A DNA stretch of 43,445 bases from Akkermansiaceae bacterium (GCA_015062015.1 SUVM01000003.1:1-43445); one strand, 5' to 3'; numbered from the stretch's first letter, positions 31,422 through 40,413 are shown. The notes: generated from the letters alone by a model not told the origin. A program made the numbers and translations.

Positions 31422-33046
31422 GGCATCACTTCGATGGCATCCAGTGGGTAGTTATCTAACAGGCGGGCTTTTGCCCCGCGTATATGCCGTGCAGAGCGCA
31501 GGTAGGTACGCTCGCTATGATATAGCGGGATGATGGGGTGGTGTTGCAGCATGAGCTGCTCTGCCTCTTGCAGCAGGTGGCGGCGTTGGGCGGCATCTCT
31601 GCATGCGCCGGCTTGGGCGGTGAGGGTATCAAATGTATGGTTGCTCCACCCCGTGCAGTTGTTGCCGCCTTGGCCGCGCCATAATTCGATGAATGTGGCA
31701 GGGTCCAGGTAATCCCCACTCCACGAGGAGGAGGATATATCGTAATCTTTGCTTTGCTGGGCGGCTTTGTAGGCTGTCCATTCGCAGGCGCGTATCTCAA
31801 CATGGATGCCGAGAGCCTCTGCCCACATGGCCTGTATGGTTTCTGCCATAATGCGCTGTACATCGCGAGAGGTGGTCATCAGCTCCAGTGTGGGGAATCC
31901 TTTGCCCCCGGGGTAGCCTGCCTCTGCCAAAAGCTTGCGCGCTGTGGCCAGGCGTTCTTCTGCAGAGTACATTGCCGCTTTGGGGGTAGGTGGCGTGTAG
32001 CCCGCCCCGGCCGGTGTAAACGAGAAGGTGGGGGTGCCGGCTCCGCGTACAACTTTGCTGACAAGCGCATGGCGGTCTATGGCGAGGCTGAGGGCTTCTC
32101 TCACCCGCACATCATCCAGTGGGGGGCGTGTGGTGTTGAGGCGGTAAAAGATGGTGCAGTAGTATGGGTCCCGGCAAAAATCCTGCGGGGCTTTGTTGCG
32201 TGCGTACAAAATCATCTCCGGCGGCACATTGTTGGTCATGTGCAGTTTGCCGCCCATGTACATGCGGGTTTCCGTGTATCCGTTAACAATGGGAAGAAAG
32301 CGTATGCCCCCGTTTTTAAGTTCTTTTGCACGGTGATACCGGGGGTTTGGCTTGACGCTGAGATAGTGGTTGAGGCGGTGCTCGTCCACCACATAAGCTC
32401 CGTTACCCACCCAATGCCCGGGGGTGGCCCAAGTGCTGCGCCGGTCCAGCATGCCGCCGTGTGCTTCCACATGGTGGCGGGGGATGGGGTACCATGTGAA
32501 GTGTAGCAGCAGTTGCGGTAAATGAGGGGTGGGCCCTTGCAATGTAAGCTGTAAGGTATAGGCATCCAATGCTTTTACCCCAACTGCCTCCCATGGGGCT
32601 TCTCCTTTGTTAAATGCTTGCGCGTGTTGTAGCGGGTAAAGCATTTCTGCATACCTGCCGCCAAACTGCGGGTGCAGTATGCGCCGGTAGGCATAGGCAA
32701 AATCATGCGCCGTCAGCGGGGTGCCGTCGCTCCATGTATTGTCGCGCCGTAAGCGGAATGTCCATACCTTGGCCTCGGCATCGTGCTCCCAATGCTCGGC
32801 GGCCCCGGGTAATACGCCGCTTTCATTCTCGGGGTCGGGCCGCACCAAGCCCTCCAGCAGAGTGGAGATGATTTTGCCGTCTGCCACTGCCGTTGCTTTG
32901 TGGGGGTCTAAGCTCTGCGGCTCTGCATTGTTGCCTATCAGTAATATTTTCTCTTGCGCAAATCGTTGGGCGGAATTTTTGCCGTCGCCGCATTGTACGA
33001 GCACCAGACTGCTCAATATACTCAATATTACGGCAAACTTACGCAT
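31418..33046 (-). CDS. oppA: Peptide-binding lipoprotein, OppA type
   Basis: Extracytoplasmic solute-binding protein of family 5, 542 residues. The N-terminus is a lipoprotein signal with lipobox LVQC and Cys19. The mature start NNAEPQSLDPHKA...ISTLLEGLVR and YAYRRILHP, then LSLAIDRHALV, are typical of OppA/DppA. The start is set at the ATG at 33044-33046; an in-frame GTG lies one codon upstream. The promoter at 33057-33085 puts the -10 ten bases before this ATG. In other bacteria such systems import cell-wall or environmental peptides; the substrate here is not known. Confidence 0.93.
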   Translation of the reverse strand: MRKFAVILSILSSLVLVQCGDGKNSAQRFAQEKILLIGNNAEPQSLDPHKATAVADGKIISTLLEGLVRPDPENESGVLPGAAEHWEHDAEAKVWTFRLRRDNTWSDGTPLTAHDFAYAYRRILHPQFGGRYAEMLYPLQHAQAFNKGEAPWEAVGVKALDAYTLQLTLQGPTPHLPQLLLHFTWYPIPRHHVEAHGGMLDRRSTWATPGHWVGNGAYVVDEHRLNHYLSVKPNPRYHRAKELKNGGIRFLPIVNGYTETRMYMGGKLHMTNNVPPEMILYARNKAPQDFCRDPYYCTIFYRLNTTRPPLDDVRVREALSLAIDRHALVSKVVRGAGTPTFSFTPAGAGYTPPTPKAAMYSAEERLATARKLLAEAGYPGGKGFPTLELMTTSRDVQRIMAETIQAMWAEALGIHVEIRACEWTAYKAAQQSKDYDISSSSWSGDYLDPATFIELWRGQGGNNCTGWSNHTFDTLTAQAGACRDAAQRRHLLQEAEQLMLQHHPIIPLYHSERTYLRSARHIRGAKARLLDNYPLDAIEVMP

Positions 33047-33056
33047 CACAGCTACT

Positions 33057-33085
33057 AATCTATCATATATTTACCCGCTTGACAA
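33057..33085 (-). promoter_or_regulatory. Promoter of the opp operon
   Basis: TTGTCA (33080-33085), 17-base spacer, TAGATT (33057-33062). The -10 ends ten bases before the oppA ATG. Confidence 0.65.
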
Positions 33086-33167
33086 GCCTACAATGCGACA
33101 TCGGTCAGAAAACTTTAATGGCATAGTTTCAAAGAGTAAGAAAAAATTAAAAACTAAGCGAAAAGAG

Positions 33168-33195
33168 TTGTTAAAAGTAAAAATAAGCGTACAAT
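33168..33195 (+). promoter_or_regulatory. Promoter of the DMT transporter gene
   Basis: TTGTTA (33168-33173), 16-base spacer, TACAAT (33190-33195) in an A-rich stretch. The -10 ends ten bases before the ATG at 33206. It diverges from the opp promoter. Confidence 0.65.
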
Positions 33196-33205
33196 TTTTG
33201 CAGCC

Positions 33206-34150
33206 ATGATGGGTGAACGAGTAAAAGGCCATGCAGCGGCGCTGTTGGCGGCTTGTTTGTTCGGACTGATGAGCCCGATGTGTAAGCTTGTTATGCAAAT
33301 GGGGAATATAGACGGCATATCGCTGGCCCTGATGCGGGTGAGTCTGAGTGCTGTGTTGTTCTGGTGCATATCGGCTTTTGTGAAATCTCAGCGAATACGG
33401 CGCGAAGACTGGCCGTCACTCATCATTATGTCTCTATGCGGCATAGCCCTGAATCAATTTTTATATGTAGGCGGCGTCCAGTATACGGTGCCGACGAATG
33501 CGAGCGTTACTTCCACGGCTATACCGGTGTTTACCTTATTGATGGCTGCCTTGTTTATGGGGCAGCGAATTTGTTTTAAGCGGGGGCTGGGTATCGCTTT
33601 GGCATGTAGCGGCGCGCTGGCGATGGTGTTGTCTTCTGCTCGGGCGGATGAAGGCAGCGGTGCGATGATTGGCGATTTGATGTGCTTGGGCTCGCAGGTA
33701 TTTGCTGCTGCTTATTTTGTGTTTTTCTCGCAATTATTAGCACGGTATGGGGTGTTAACGCTCATGAAATGGCTTTTCACCATATCGGCTTTGGTAACGT
33801 GGCCGCTCTTTTCCTCTTATTTGCAGGGGATTCAATGGGCTGTTGTCTCGTCGGAAGAATGGTTGAGTTTGGCCTATATCGTCGTTATCGGCACCTTTGT
33901 GTGTTATTTGGTGCTTAACTATGCGCAGCACAGGTTGGAATCTCCCGTAGTGGCTTCATATAACTATATTCAGCCGGTTGTGGCAACGCTTTTCAGTTTG
34001 TTATGGGGTGTGGGTACTATCTCTTGGGTGGGTGGTGCCGCTGTGGCTCTCATATTGGTGGGTGTGTGGATGGTGAGCTATGTGCCTAAGCCGGCAAAAA
34101 ATCACCTGCCGCCCAAACAGGTGCGGCAGGTGCGACAAGTTAAAATCTGA
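33206..34150 (+). CDS. EamA/DMT superfamily transporter
   Basis: A 314-residue membrane protein with ten predicted helices arranged as two EamA repeats. The first repeat starts LLAACLFGLMSPMCKLVMQ, with GIALNQFLYVGGVQYTVPTNASVTSTAIPVFTLLMA, a standard EamA segment; the second ends SPVVASYNYIQPVVATLFSLLWG. Members export amino acids, nucleosides or other metabolites; the substrate cannot be read from the sequence. The last 20 codons (basic, PKQVRQVRQVK) coincide with a hairpin that acts as terminator for the opposite strand. Confidence 0.88.
   Translation: MMGERVKGHAAALLAACLFGLMSPMCKLVMQMGNIDGISLALMRVSLSAVLFWCISAFVKSQRIRREDWPSLIIMSLCGIALNQFLYVGGVQYTVPTNASVTSTAIPVFTLLMAALFMGQRICFKRGLGIALACSGALAMVLSSARADEGSGAMIGDLMCLGSQVFAAAYFVFFSQLLARYGVLTLMKWLFTISALVTWPLFSSYLQGIQWAVVSSEEWLSLAYIVVIGTFVCYLVLNYAQHRLESPVVASYNYIQPVVATLFSLLWGVGTISWVGGAAVALILVGVWMVSYVPKPAKNHLPPKQVRQVRQVKI
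34096..34132 (-). terminator. Terminator of the mur operon, inside the DMT gene
   Basis: Read on the minus strand: a perfect 10-bp stem, CACCTGCCGC (34132-34123) / GCGGCAGGTG (34112-34103), ten-base loop, then ATTTTTTG (T-run at 34101-34096). It lies about 30 bases past the stop at 34161 and is embedded in the last codons of the convergent DMT gene. Confidence 0.8.
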
Positions 34151-34160
34151 TGCGGGTTAT

Positions 34161-34787
34161 TCAGGCCCCGGTGCCGTACAATATGCCGCTGCCGGTGGCT
34201 GCCGGGGCGGTAGCCGGGCCGGGGATTGCGGGTGCTGCGCCGGGCTGCGGAAGTTGCTGTGCCGGGTCGGGCTGCACGGGGGCAGGTTGTTGCGGTACTC
34301 CGGGGTAGGCGGGGTATGCCGGTGCGGCGGGCATAGCAGGTTTGCGAGCCAATCTGGTGCAGGGGCGGATGTTGATGCCTTGCGGCTCGTCAAAGAGGAA
34401 GAGGTGGTCTATTTTGATAACGGCTTCTTCCCCGCTTTGCATTTTGCTGATTTCTTCTATAACCGAAGTGGGTTGTCCCGGCAAGGCGGGGTCGAGGGAG
34501 ATGGTGAATATCATCCCGGCGGGCATGAGGCCGTCTCCGTAGCGTACATGGCGCTTATGAGCCAGATTTTGTACAACCTCGAACACGGCGACCTGAGAGT
34601 TGTCTTTATCGCCGGTTAATTGAATACCGCGAAAAATGGCACGAACGGTGTTGGAAGCCATTAAATCGCAGTTGCCTTGGCCCACGGTGGTGGTGGCCGG
34701 GGTGGTGGTACCCGTTTGAGCCATGGTTGTGCCGGTAAAAGCTACCATGGCGGCAAGCATGATGGTGAGTTTTGTTTTCATGTTCAT
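34161..34787 (-). CDS. Secreted proline/alanine-rich protein, last gene of the mur operon
   Basis: A 208-residue protein with a clear signal peptide (MNMKTKLTIMLAAMVAFTGT, likely cut after MAQ). The middle (about 35-145) is a possible beta-rich domain with no recognised family; the last 60 residues are Pro-, Ala-, Gln- and Tyr-rich (AYPAYPGVPQQPAPVQ), resembling a wall- or envelope-spanning stretch. The ATG at 34781 is an equally possible start. It lies 67 bases after ftsQ and before the operon terminator, so a role in the cell envelope is likely but not shown. Confidence 0.7.
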   Translation of the reverse strand: MNMKTKLTIMLAAMVAFTGTTMAQTGTTTPATTTVGQGNCDLMASNTVRAIFRGIQLTGDKDNSQVAVFEVVQNLAHKRHVRYGDGLMPAGMIFTISLDPALPGQPTSVIEEISKMQSGEEAVIKIDHLFLFDEPQGINIRPCTRLARKPAMPAAPAYPAYPGVPQQPAPVQPDPAQQLPQPGAAPAIPGPATAPAATGSGILYGTGA

Positions 34788-34854
34788 GTTTTTGGGGTTT
34801 GCGTAGGTTGACCCGCACCGGGCGGGGAGGTTGGAGGGTGTTAAGTGAGAGGGG

Positions 34855-35754
34855 TTATTGTTCGTACACAACCGGTATGTTAATTTCCGGTACAACGTTG
34901 ATGCGCAATATTTTTTTATGGTGCACGCGCGCGTGCTCCAAGGCTTTGACAAGGCGCGAGAGCTGCGCGGGGATATCGTGCAGATTGCTCATGGTGACAG
35001 AGGCGCCGTTTTCGAGCCGCATGTTAATTTCCCAGCGTTCGGTGTTGTCGATGGGCAGCTCGATACTCCGGATGTTGGGCAGCTCTGCGGGGTCGTACGC
35101 ATTGGCCTCCTTAGCCAATTGTATAATGGGGGTACAGATGGCGGGCGAGATGCGTTGCCCCGGTAAAAACTTCTCCACATCGGGCGCGTGCAGTCGCCAC
35201 ACCGGCAAGTTGTTGAATTTTTCGTGCAGTTTCGCGTCGATGGGGAAGATGAGCCCCTCGGGGCTGAGGTAATAACGGGTGGTGCGCCCCGTGATGGCAC
35301 TATCCGCAGGTTCCACAAACAGCAGGGGTACATGCTCCTCGATTTCGATATGCAGAGAATTGTTGCCGGTTTGGGTGATATGGGCTGCTGCGATGGAGGG
35401 TTGGTGGCGCAACTTGTTTTCCAGTTCTTCCAAATGAAGCATGCTCAGCGTGGTTTCCTCGGTAATGCCCAAAAGCTCCAGTACTTGTTCTTTGCTGATA
35501 ATATCGGATGCCGAGCTATAGGTGATATGGCGTGTGTTGTTGCTGTAAGAGGAGAATACATAGCTGAACAGCATCTTGGCTCCTTGCAGACACAAAAGCA
35601 CCAATATGACGATGATGATGCCTTTGACGACGCGCCGAGAACCGCGCAAAAAGGCTAACAAACTGAAAACCCGATCCTTGAGCGAGAGCTTTTTTTCCAG
35701 CTCTCGCACATTTTGGCGGGATTGTTGTCTGTACCTGTTTTGCGGGGGACTCAT
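34855..35754 (-). CDS. ftsQ: Cell-division protein FtsQ-like
   Basis: A 299-residue bitopic protein: basic N-terminal cytoplasmic part, one membrane helix at about 43-64 (VVKGIIIVILVLLCLQGAKML), then a POTRA-like domain at about 78-140 (ISKEQVLELLGITEETTLSMLHLEELENKLRHQPSIAAAHI). This POTRA opening and the following YYLSPEGLIFPID are typical of FtsQ/DivIB, which links FtsL/FtsB to the septal synthase. Its place directly after ddl is the classic dcw-cluster order murC-murB-ddl-ftsQ, which strengthens the call. Gap to ddl is 12 bases. Confidence 0.85.
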   Translation of the reverse strand: MSPPQNRYRQQSRQNVRELEKKLSLKDRVFSLLAFLRGSRRVVKGIIIVILVLLCLQGAKMLFSYVFSSYSNNTRHITYSSASDIISKEQVLELLGITEETTLSMLHLEELENKLRHQPSIAAAHITQTGNNSLHIEIEEHVPLLFVEPADSAITGRTTRYYLSPEGLIFPIDAKLHEKFNNLPVWRLHAPDVEKFLPGQRISPAICTPIIQLAKEANAYDPAELPNIRSIELPIDNTERWEINMRLENGASVTMSNLHDIPAQLSRLVKALEHARVHHKKILRINVVPEINIPVVYEQ

Positions 35755-35766
35755 GCAGCCGTGTAT

Positions 35767-36690
35767 TTAGCTTCTGGCTTGGTTAAGAGAGATTTGAGCA
35801 ATGCGCGCGCACAGCTCCCCGAAGCTGATGCCTACGGCGGCTGCCGCTTTCGGGAATAGGGAGGCACTTGTCATGCCGGGTATGGTGTTGATTTCTAACA
35901 CATAGGGGCGGCCATCCGCTGTCAGCAGTACGTCAACGCGCCCATATACCTCTACGTTAAGGGCTTTGTAGGCTGCCAAAGCTGCGGCTTGGACGGCTTG
36001 TGTCTCTTCTTCGCTGATGTCTGCCGGGCAAATGTAGTCCGACCCCACAGCCCCTGAAAGTGCCGGGTATTTATTGGCAAAGTCGTAGAAACCTTCGCGC
36101 GGGGCTATGTGGATAACGGGCAGGGGGGTGCCGTCTAAGATGGCAACCGTAAGCTCTTTGCCTTCAATGTATTCTTCCACCAACAAATCGGTGCCGTATT
36201 TGGCGGCTTCTGCCACGGCTGCGGGTAGTTCTTCTTCGGTACGCACAATGCTTACGCCTACGGAAGAGCCTTCGCACGGGGGTTTAATGACACAGGGTAT
36301 ACCGATGGTCGGCATCTCCCCGGGGTGGATGATGGTATCTTGCGGCGTGGGAACCCCGGCCGCGAAAAAGGCTTTTTTGGTAAGAATTTTGTCGAAGCAA
36401 TGTTTGCTGGTAACAGAGCCGGCACCGGTGTAGGGCACGCCCAGCTCTTCCAAGTAGCTTTGCAGGCCGCCGTCTTCTCCGTAGGTACCATGTATCATGT
36501 TGTAGCACAACTCTGTGCCTTGGGGAATTTGCGGACGCTCGCAGTCTACAACGACCGGGGTAACGCGGGTGAATCCCTCTGCGCGGAGGGCTTCTAAAAC
36601 TGCTTTGCCGGATACGAGGGATATTTCTCTTTCTGAGCCCGGTCCCCCCATCAACAGGGCAATGGCGGTGTCTTTGGTGAGTGTTTTCAT
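35767..36690 (-). CDS. ddl: D-alanine--D-alanine ligase
   Basis: ATP-grasp enzyme that makes the D-Ala-D-Ala end of the peptidoglycan stem peptide. Visible motifs are GGPGSEREISLVSG at the N-terminus, HGTYGEDGGLQ (about 67-77), the ATP-grasp stretch CVIKPPCEGSSVGV, and EINTIPGMTSASLFPKAA near the end with the Mg-binding Glu and Asn. Length 307 is normal. It lies 24 bases after murCB and 12 before ftsQ. Confidence 0.96.
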   Translation of the reverse strand: MKTLTKDTAIALLMGGPGSEREISLVSGKAVLEALRAEGFTRVTPVVVDCERPQIPQGTELCYNMIHGTYGEDGGLQSYLEELGVPYTGAGSVTSKHCFDKILTKKAFFAAGVPTPQDTIIHPGEMPTIGIPCVIKPPCEGSSVGVSIVRTEEELPAAVAEAAKYGTDLLVEEYIEGKELTVAILDGTPLPVIHIAPREGFYDFANKYPALSGAVGSDYICPADISEEETQAVQAAALAAYKALNVEVYGRVDVLLTADGRPYVLEINTIPGMTSASLFPKAAAAVGISFGELCARIAQISLNQARS

Positions 36691-36714
36691 GTATGGTGTG
36701 TATTGGCAAAAAAA

Positions 36715-39015
36715 TCAGAACTGCGGCTCGCGGTCGCCGATAACCTGTACCTCCGTACGCAGGGTAATTCCGCGTTCCGTTTTGGCTTTGTTGCGAATGT
36801 AGTCTATCAATTCGGTGATATCCGTTGCTTTGGCCCCGCCTTTGTTGATGATGAAGTTGGCGTGCACCTCAGACACCTGAGCCCCGCCGATGCTGAAGCC
36901 CTTGAGCCCTAACTCGTCAATAAGCTTGCCGGCGGGTATTTCCTGCGGGTTAACGAAGGTGCAGCCGGCACTGGGGGCAACGGGTTGGGTGCTCTTGCGG
37001 TGGATTCTGCTTTCGTCCATGCGTTTGCCGATGGCTTGGGCATCATCCGGTGTACCGCAGAAGGTGGCTTGCATGACAATGTTGTGCTCAAATTCGGGGA
37101 TGCGGCGGTAGCTGGCCCCCTTCATGCTTTCTTTTTCAAATTCCACGATGTCGCCGTCTTCGTTGAGGGCAACGGCAGAGCGGAAGACGCTCCACATGTC
37201 GCCGCCCATGGCACCGGCATTCATACGCAGGCTGCCGCCAACGTAGCCGGGGATGCCGTCCATCCATTCAAAACCGGCAATGCCGTTTTGCGCGGCAAAC
37301 GCTGCCAATTTTTTGAGTTTTACACCGGCTCCGGCAACGATATTGCGGCCTCGCATTTCGATTTTGTCAAATTCGCCGCAGCGCGGGTGGATAACAGCCC
37401 CGCGTATGCCGCCTTCTCGTACAATTACGTTAGAACCGCGGCCAATCACATGTACGGGGATGTTGCGGTCTTTGAAGAAGTTGACAACAGCCTGTAATTT
37501 TTCGAAGCTGTTGGGCTCTACCCAATATTGGGCTTCGCCGCCTACCCCCATGGTGGTGTGTTTGCTCATGGGCTCGTAGAGGCGGAAGTTGATGTCTTCT
37601 CCGCATTCCTGTTGCATTTCTGCCAATATGCGTAAATCTGCGGCTATCTTGGCACCTGCTTCGTGCACATTGCCGGCTCCCAGGGTAATGAACATGTCTC
37701 CCGGGCGAAGGCTGTTGCCAACTACATGGTGTGCCAAGGGCAGTACGGGCAGGAAACTCGCATCCACCGGCCCGTTCTCTTGCACGGCATCGACAATGGT
37801 TTGCCCGCTGATGCCCGGTATCGGCAGCTCGCTGGCCGGGTATACATCTGCCACATACAGTTTATCAAGATTTTGCAGCACTTTGCCGAAATCGTCTCGC
37901 AGTAGCTGTGTGCGCGTGTAGCGGTGCGGTTGGAAGAGTACAATCAAGCGCTCCGGTTTCAGGCTTTGAGCCGTTTGCAGGGTGGCGGCAATCTCTGTGG
38001 GGTGGTGGCCGTAGTCGTCCACAATGCGGTAGTGGCGGGAGAGGTATTTGGTCTCGAAGCGGCGGCGTGCGCCGGCAAAGCTGACAAGGCCGCGCGTGAT
38101 GCTGGCAAAGTCGCATCCCAGCTCCAGTGCCAGGGCAGTGGCTGCTAAGGAGTTGAGCACATTATGCCGACCGGGGATTCCCAGCTCCACACGGCCTAAC
38201 GGTTCTCCTTTATAGTTGATGGTGTAGAGGGTGCGCCCTCGTTTTACCGTCATATCGGTTGCGGTGTAGTCCGCATCCTGCCAACCGTAGGAAATGGTGT
38301 TGGCGTATTGAGAGCAAACATCATGCGCGCCGGCATCATTTTTACAATAGATGAGTTTGCCGCGTGTTTGGCGGCACAGGCGGTGGAAAACGCTCTTGAT
38401 ATGGTCTAAATCGCGGTAGAAATCCAAGTGCTCTGCCTCGATGTTGAGGATGATGCTGTGCTCGGGGATGTAGTTAACGAGGGTGCCGTCGCTTTCATCG
38501 CCTTCTGCTACCAGGTATTCACTATCCTCGTTCCAGTGGGCATTGGCACCCAGCACGGGGATTTCTGCCCCCACATAGTGGCAGGGGCGCATGCGCCCTT
38601 CGCGCAGCAGGTGGGCAGACATGGCAGACGTAGTGGTTTTGCCGTGTGTACCCGCTACCACAACGCCTTTTTTATTGTTGAGGATGGCCGCCAGACACTC
38701 GGCACGGCGAAGACATAAACTGCCGTTTTTGCGAGCAGCTGCCAAGGCTACATTTTCTTCTCGAATCGCGCTGGAGTAGATGATAATTTCTGCATCCTGA
38801 ACGGATTCCGCGCTGTGCGGGCAGGAGAACACAAGCCCGGCCTGTTGCAGCTTTTCGGTTTCTGTGCTCGTTACGCGGTCACAACCGCTCACTCTGTGCC
38901 CCATTTCCAGCAACATGCGTGCCAACCCGCTCATGCCGGCACCGGCAACTCCTATAAGATGGATGCGTACGGGATGCTCCCGATCCAAAAGCCGTTTGCG
39001 TAACTGTTCTATCAT
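36715..39015 (-). CDS. murC/murB: MurC-MurB fusion: UDP-MurNAc--L-alanine ligase and UDP-MurNAc dehydrogenase
   Basis: One chain of 766 residues carries two peptidoglycan precursor enzymes. MurC (about 16-465) adds L-Ala to UDP-MurNAc: HLIGVAGAGMSGLA (19-32), P-loop AGTHGKTTTS (121-130), DDYGHHPTE (333-341). MurB (about 475-766) reduces UDP-GlcNAc-enolpyruvate to UDP-MurNAc: GRGSNVIV (525-532) and GIPGYVGGSLRMNAG (587-601) bind FAD. The residue usually Ser that donates a proton in MurB appears as Cys in SAGCTF. MurB's product is MurC's substrate, so the fusion joins consecutive steps, in reversed order along the chain. It is the first gene of the operon leading to ddl and ftsQ. Confidence 0.95.
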   Translation of the reverse strand: MIEQLRKRLLDREHPVRIHLIGVAGAGMSGLARMLLEMGHRVSGCDRVTSTETEKLQQAGLVFSCPHSAESVQDAEIIIYSSAIREENVALAAARKNGSLCLRRAECLAAILNNKKGVVVAGTHGKTTTSAMSAHLLREGRMRPCHYVGAEIPVLGANAHWNEDSEYLVAEGDESDGTLVNYIPEHSIILNIEAEHLDFYRDLDHIKSVFHRLCRQTRGKLIYCKNDAGAHDVCSQYANTISYGWQDADYTATDMTVKRGRTLYTINYKGEPLGRVELGIPGRHNVLNSLAATALALELGCDFASITRGLVSFAGARRRFETKYLSRHYRIVDDYGHHPTEIAATLQTAQSLKPERLIVLFQPHRYTRTQLLRDDFGKVLQNLDKLYVADVYPASELPIPGISGQTIVDAVQENGPVDASFLPVLPLAHHVVGNSLRPGDMFITLGAGNVHEAGAKIAADLRILAEMQQECGEDINFRLYEPMSKHTTMGVGGEAQYWVEPNSFEKLQAVVNFFKDRNIPVHVIGRGSNVIVREGGIRGAVIHPRCGEFDKIEMRGRNIVAGAGVKLKKLAAFAAQNGIAGFEWMDGIPGYVGGSLRMNAGAMGGDMWSVFRSAVALNEDGDIVEFEKESMKGASYRRIPEFEHNIVMQATFCGTPDDAQAIGKRMDESRIHRKSTQPVAPSAGCTFVNPQEIPAGKLIDELGLKGFSIGGAQVSEVHANFIINKGGAKATDITELIDYIRNKAKTERGITLRTEVQVIGDREPQF

Positions 39016-39029
39016 AACTCTTGCGCGTT

Positions 39030-39057
39030 ATTATACCCGATTATCTTCCGGAATCAA
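39030..39057 (-). promoter_or_regulatory. Promoter of the murCB-ddl-ftsQ operon
   Basis: TTGATT (39052-39057), 16-base spacer, perfect TATAAT (39030-39035), ending 14 bases before the ATG at 39015. Confidence 0.75.
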
Positions 39058-39143
39058 GTCCAATTTCATCTCCCCGCCTCCTTTGTACGAAAATCACTCC
39101 CCTGCCGCCTGTTGCCAAGGTATGCTGCCGCAGGGGCTTTTGC

Positions 39144-39178
39144 AAAAAAAAATGCGAAAGCCCGGTGAGCTTTCGCAT
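39144..39178 (-). terminator. Intrinsic terminator after the GH57-like gene
   Basis: On the minus strand: perfect 10-bp stem ATGCGAAAGC / GCTTTCGCAT (39178-39169 and 39161-39152), seven-base loop, then a run of T (39151-39144 region). It is 27 bases after the stop at 39205. Confidence 0.92.
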
Positions 39179-39204
39179 GGTGCGGAAACCTGATTGTTAC
39201 TGCT

Positions 39205-40389
39205 TTATGCCGTGGTGACTTTGTGGGCGAGGTGCAGCATTTCTGCCTCTCGTTTGACGCGAACCTGAAGATCTGCCAAGGCATTCATGTAGTAAATATA
39301 CGCATCGAAGGGGGAGGGGTAGGGGGTAAACCCGTTGCTCTTCTCCATGTAGTGGAAGTGGTCTGCACTCTGCAATTTACGCCATACATGGATCATGTCC
39401 CGATCCTCGCTGTCTTTCACAGAGGTTTCAAGGTCATATATCTTCTTGATGGCCTCTTGCTGCATGACGTTGCCATTCCAATGTGTGGTGGTGCCAAAGG
39501 TGGAGCAGCTCACCGGGTTGGGGCAATCTATGGTGCCCGTGGAGGGGAACTCCTTTACCACTTCGCCCGGCGTCATAAAGGTGTTGCCGTTGAACAAGGT
39601 TGCCATTATCATGGTGCGCCAGAACTCGAATACGCCCGTGGTATCGGGCTGGCGCTCGCCAAGTGTTTCGTAGTCCATAGACAGGTTGACAACCTGCCCT
39701 TCCTGTTGTCCGAGCCACTCTGCAAAGGTGTAGGGGGAGAGCGGGTATTCGCTCCAGCTGGGGTCCACACGGCGGTTGGCCAAGTCGTTAGAGAGGTGGC
39801 GGTTGCGGATGATGGTTTTTGTTTTGGCAATGAGGGGGGCGCATTGCAGGTCATTAGTATGGCGGTTGGACATCATGCGGCTGTTGCCGTCTGCCATAAT
39901 ACCTTCAAACCCCATATCATAAGCCTGTGCTGCGATGGCGTTGGAGTAGAGCATGCCGGTGTTCCACAGCACGGTGGGGCGCTGGCCGAAAAGCTCTTCT
40001 ATCAAATCCATATGCTCGTTTACCTGCTCTGCAAACTCGCCTGTGGAGTACAGGGAGGAGAGCGAGGCATAGTACGGCATGGCCAAAAATTCTACACAAC
40101 CGGTATCTGCAAGTTCTTTGAAAGACTCGATGAGGTCCGGGCGGTGGTATTTGGCTTGCTCCAGAATAACACCGGAGATGGCCAAGGCAAACTTGAATTT
40201 ACCGTCCGAGAGCTCGATGAGTTGTTTCATGAGGCGGTTGGCGGGCAAGTAGCAGCGTTCTGCTACTTGGCTGAGTACGCGCCCGTTGAGCTCGTCGTCT
40301 TCATAGAAGGCATGCTCGCCAATCTTGAAGAAGTCATACGGCGTCAGTCTGTTGGGCTGGTGCGCGTGAAATGTTAAAGAGATGTTCAT
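39205..40389 (-). CDS. GH57 alpha-amylase-like protein lacking the nucleophile
   Basis: A 394-residue glycoside hydrolase family 57 homologue, alpha-amylase-like branch. Conserved region 1 is HAHQP (8-12). Region 4 is MDYETLGE (238-245), with Asp239 at the acid/base position. In region 3, where active GH57 alpha-amylases read NTE with a catalytic Glu, this protein reads NTGMLYSN (143-150): Gly145 replaces the nucleophile. GH57 'alpha-amylase-like' homologues without one or both catalytic residues are known, notably next to glycosyltransferases in Bacteroidetes; their role in glycogen metabolism is unresolved. It follows the glycosyltransferase gene by 24 bases and ends the operon. Confidence 0.85.
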   Translation of the reverse strand: MNISLTFHAHQPNRLTPYDFFKIGEHAFYEDDELNGRVLSQVAERCYLPANRLMKQLIELSDGKFKFALAISGVILEQAKYHRPDLIESFKELADTGCVEFLAMPYYASLSSLYSTGEFAEQVNEHMDLIEELFGQRPTVLWNTGMLYSNAIAAQAYDMGFEGIMADGNSRMMSNRHTNDLQCAPLIAKTKTIIRNRHLSNDLANRRVDPSWSEYPLSPYTFAEWLGQQEGQVVNLSMDYETLGERQPDTTGVFEFWRTMIMATLFNGNTFMTPGEVVKEFPSTGTIDCPNPVSCSTFGTTTHWNGNVMQQEAIKKIYDLETSVKDSEDRDMIHVWRKLQSADHFHYMEKSNGFTPYPSPFDAYIYYMNALADLQVRVKREAEMLHLAHKVTTA

Positions 40390-40413
40390 TGTCGCTTAAA
40401 GAGTAAGGGGTGG

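Noticed and set aside
39223-40377. A 384-codon plus-strand open frame opposite the GH57-like gene
   Set aside because: The minus strand carries HAHQP and other GH57 motifs and a matching terminator; the antisense product is composition-driven.
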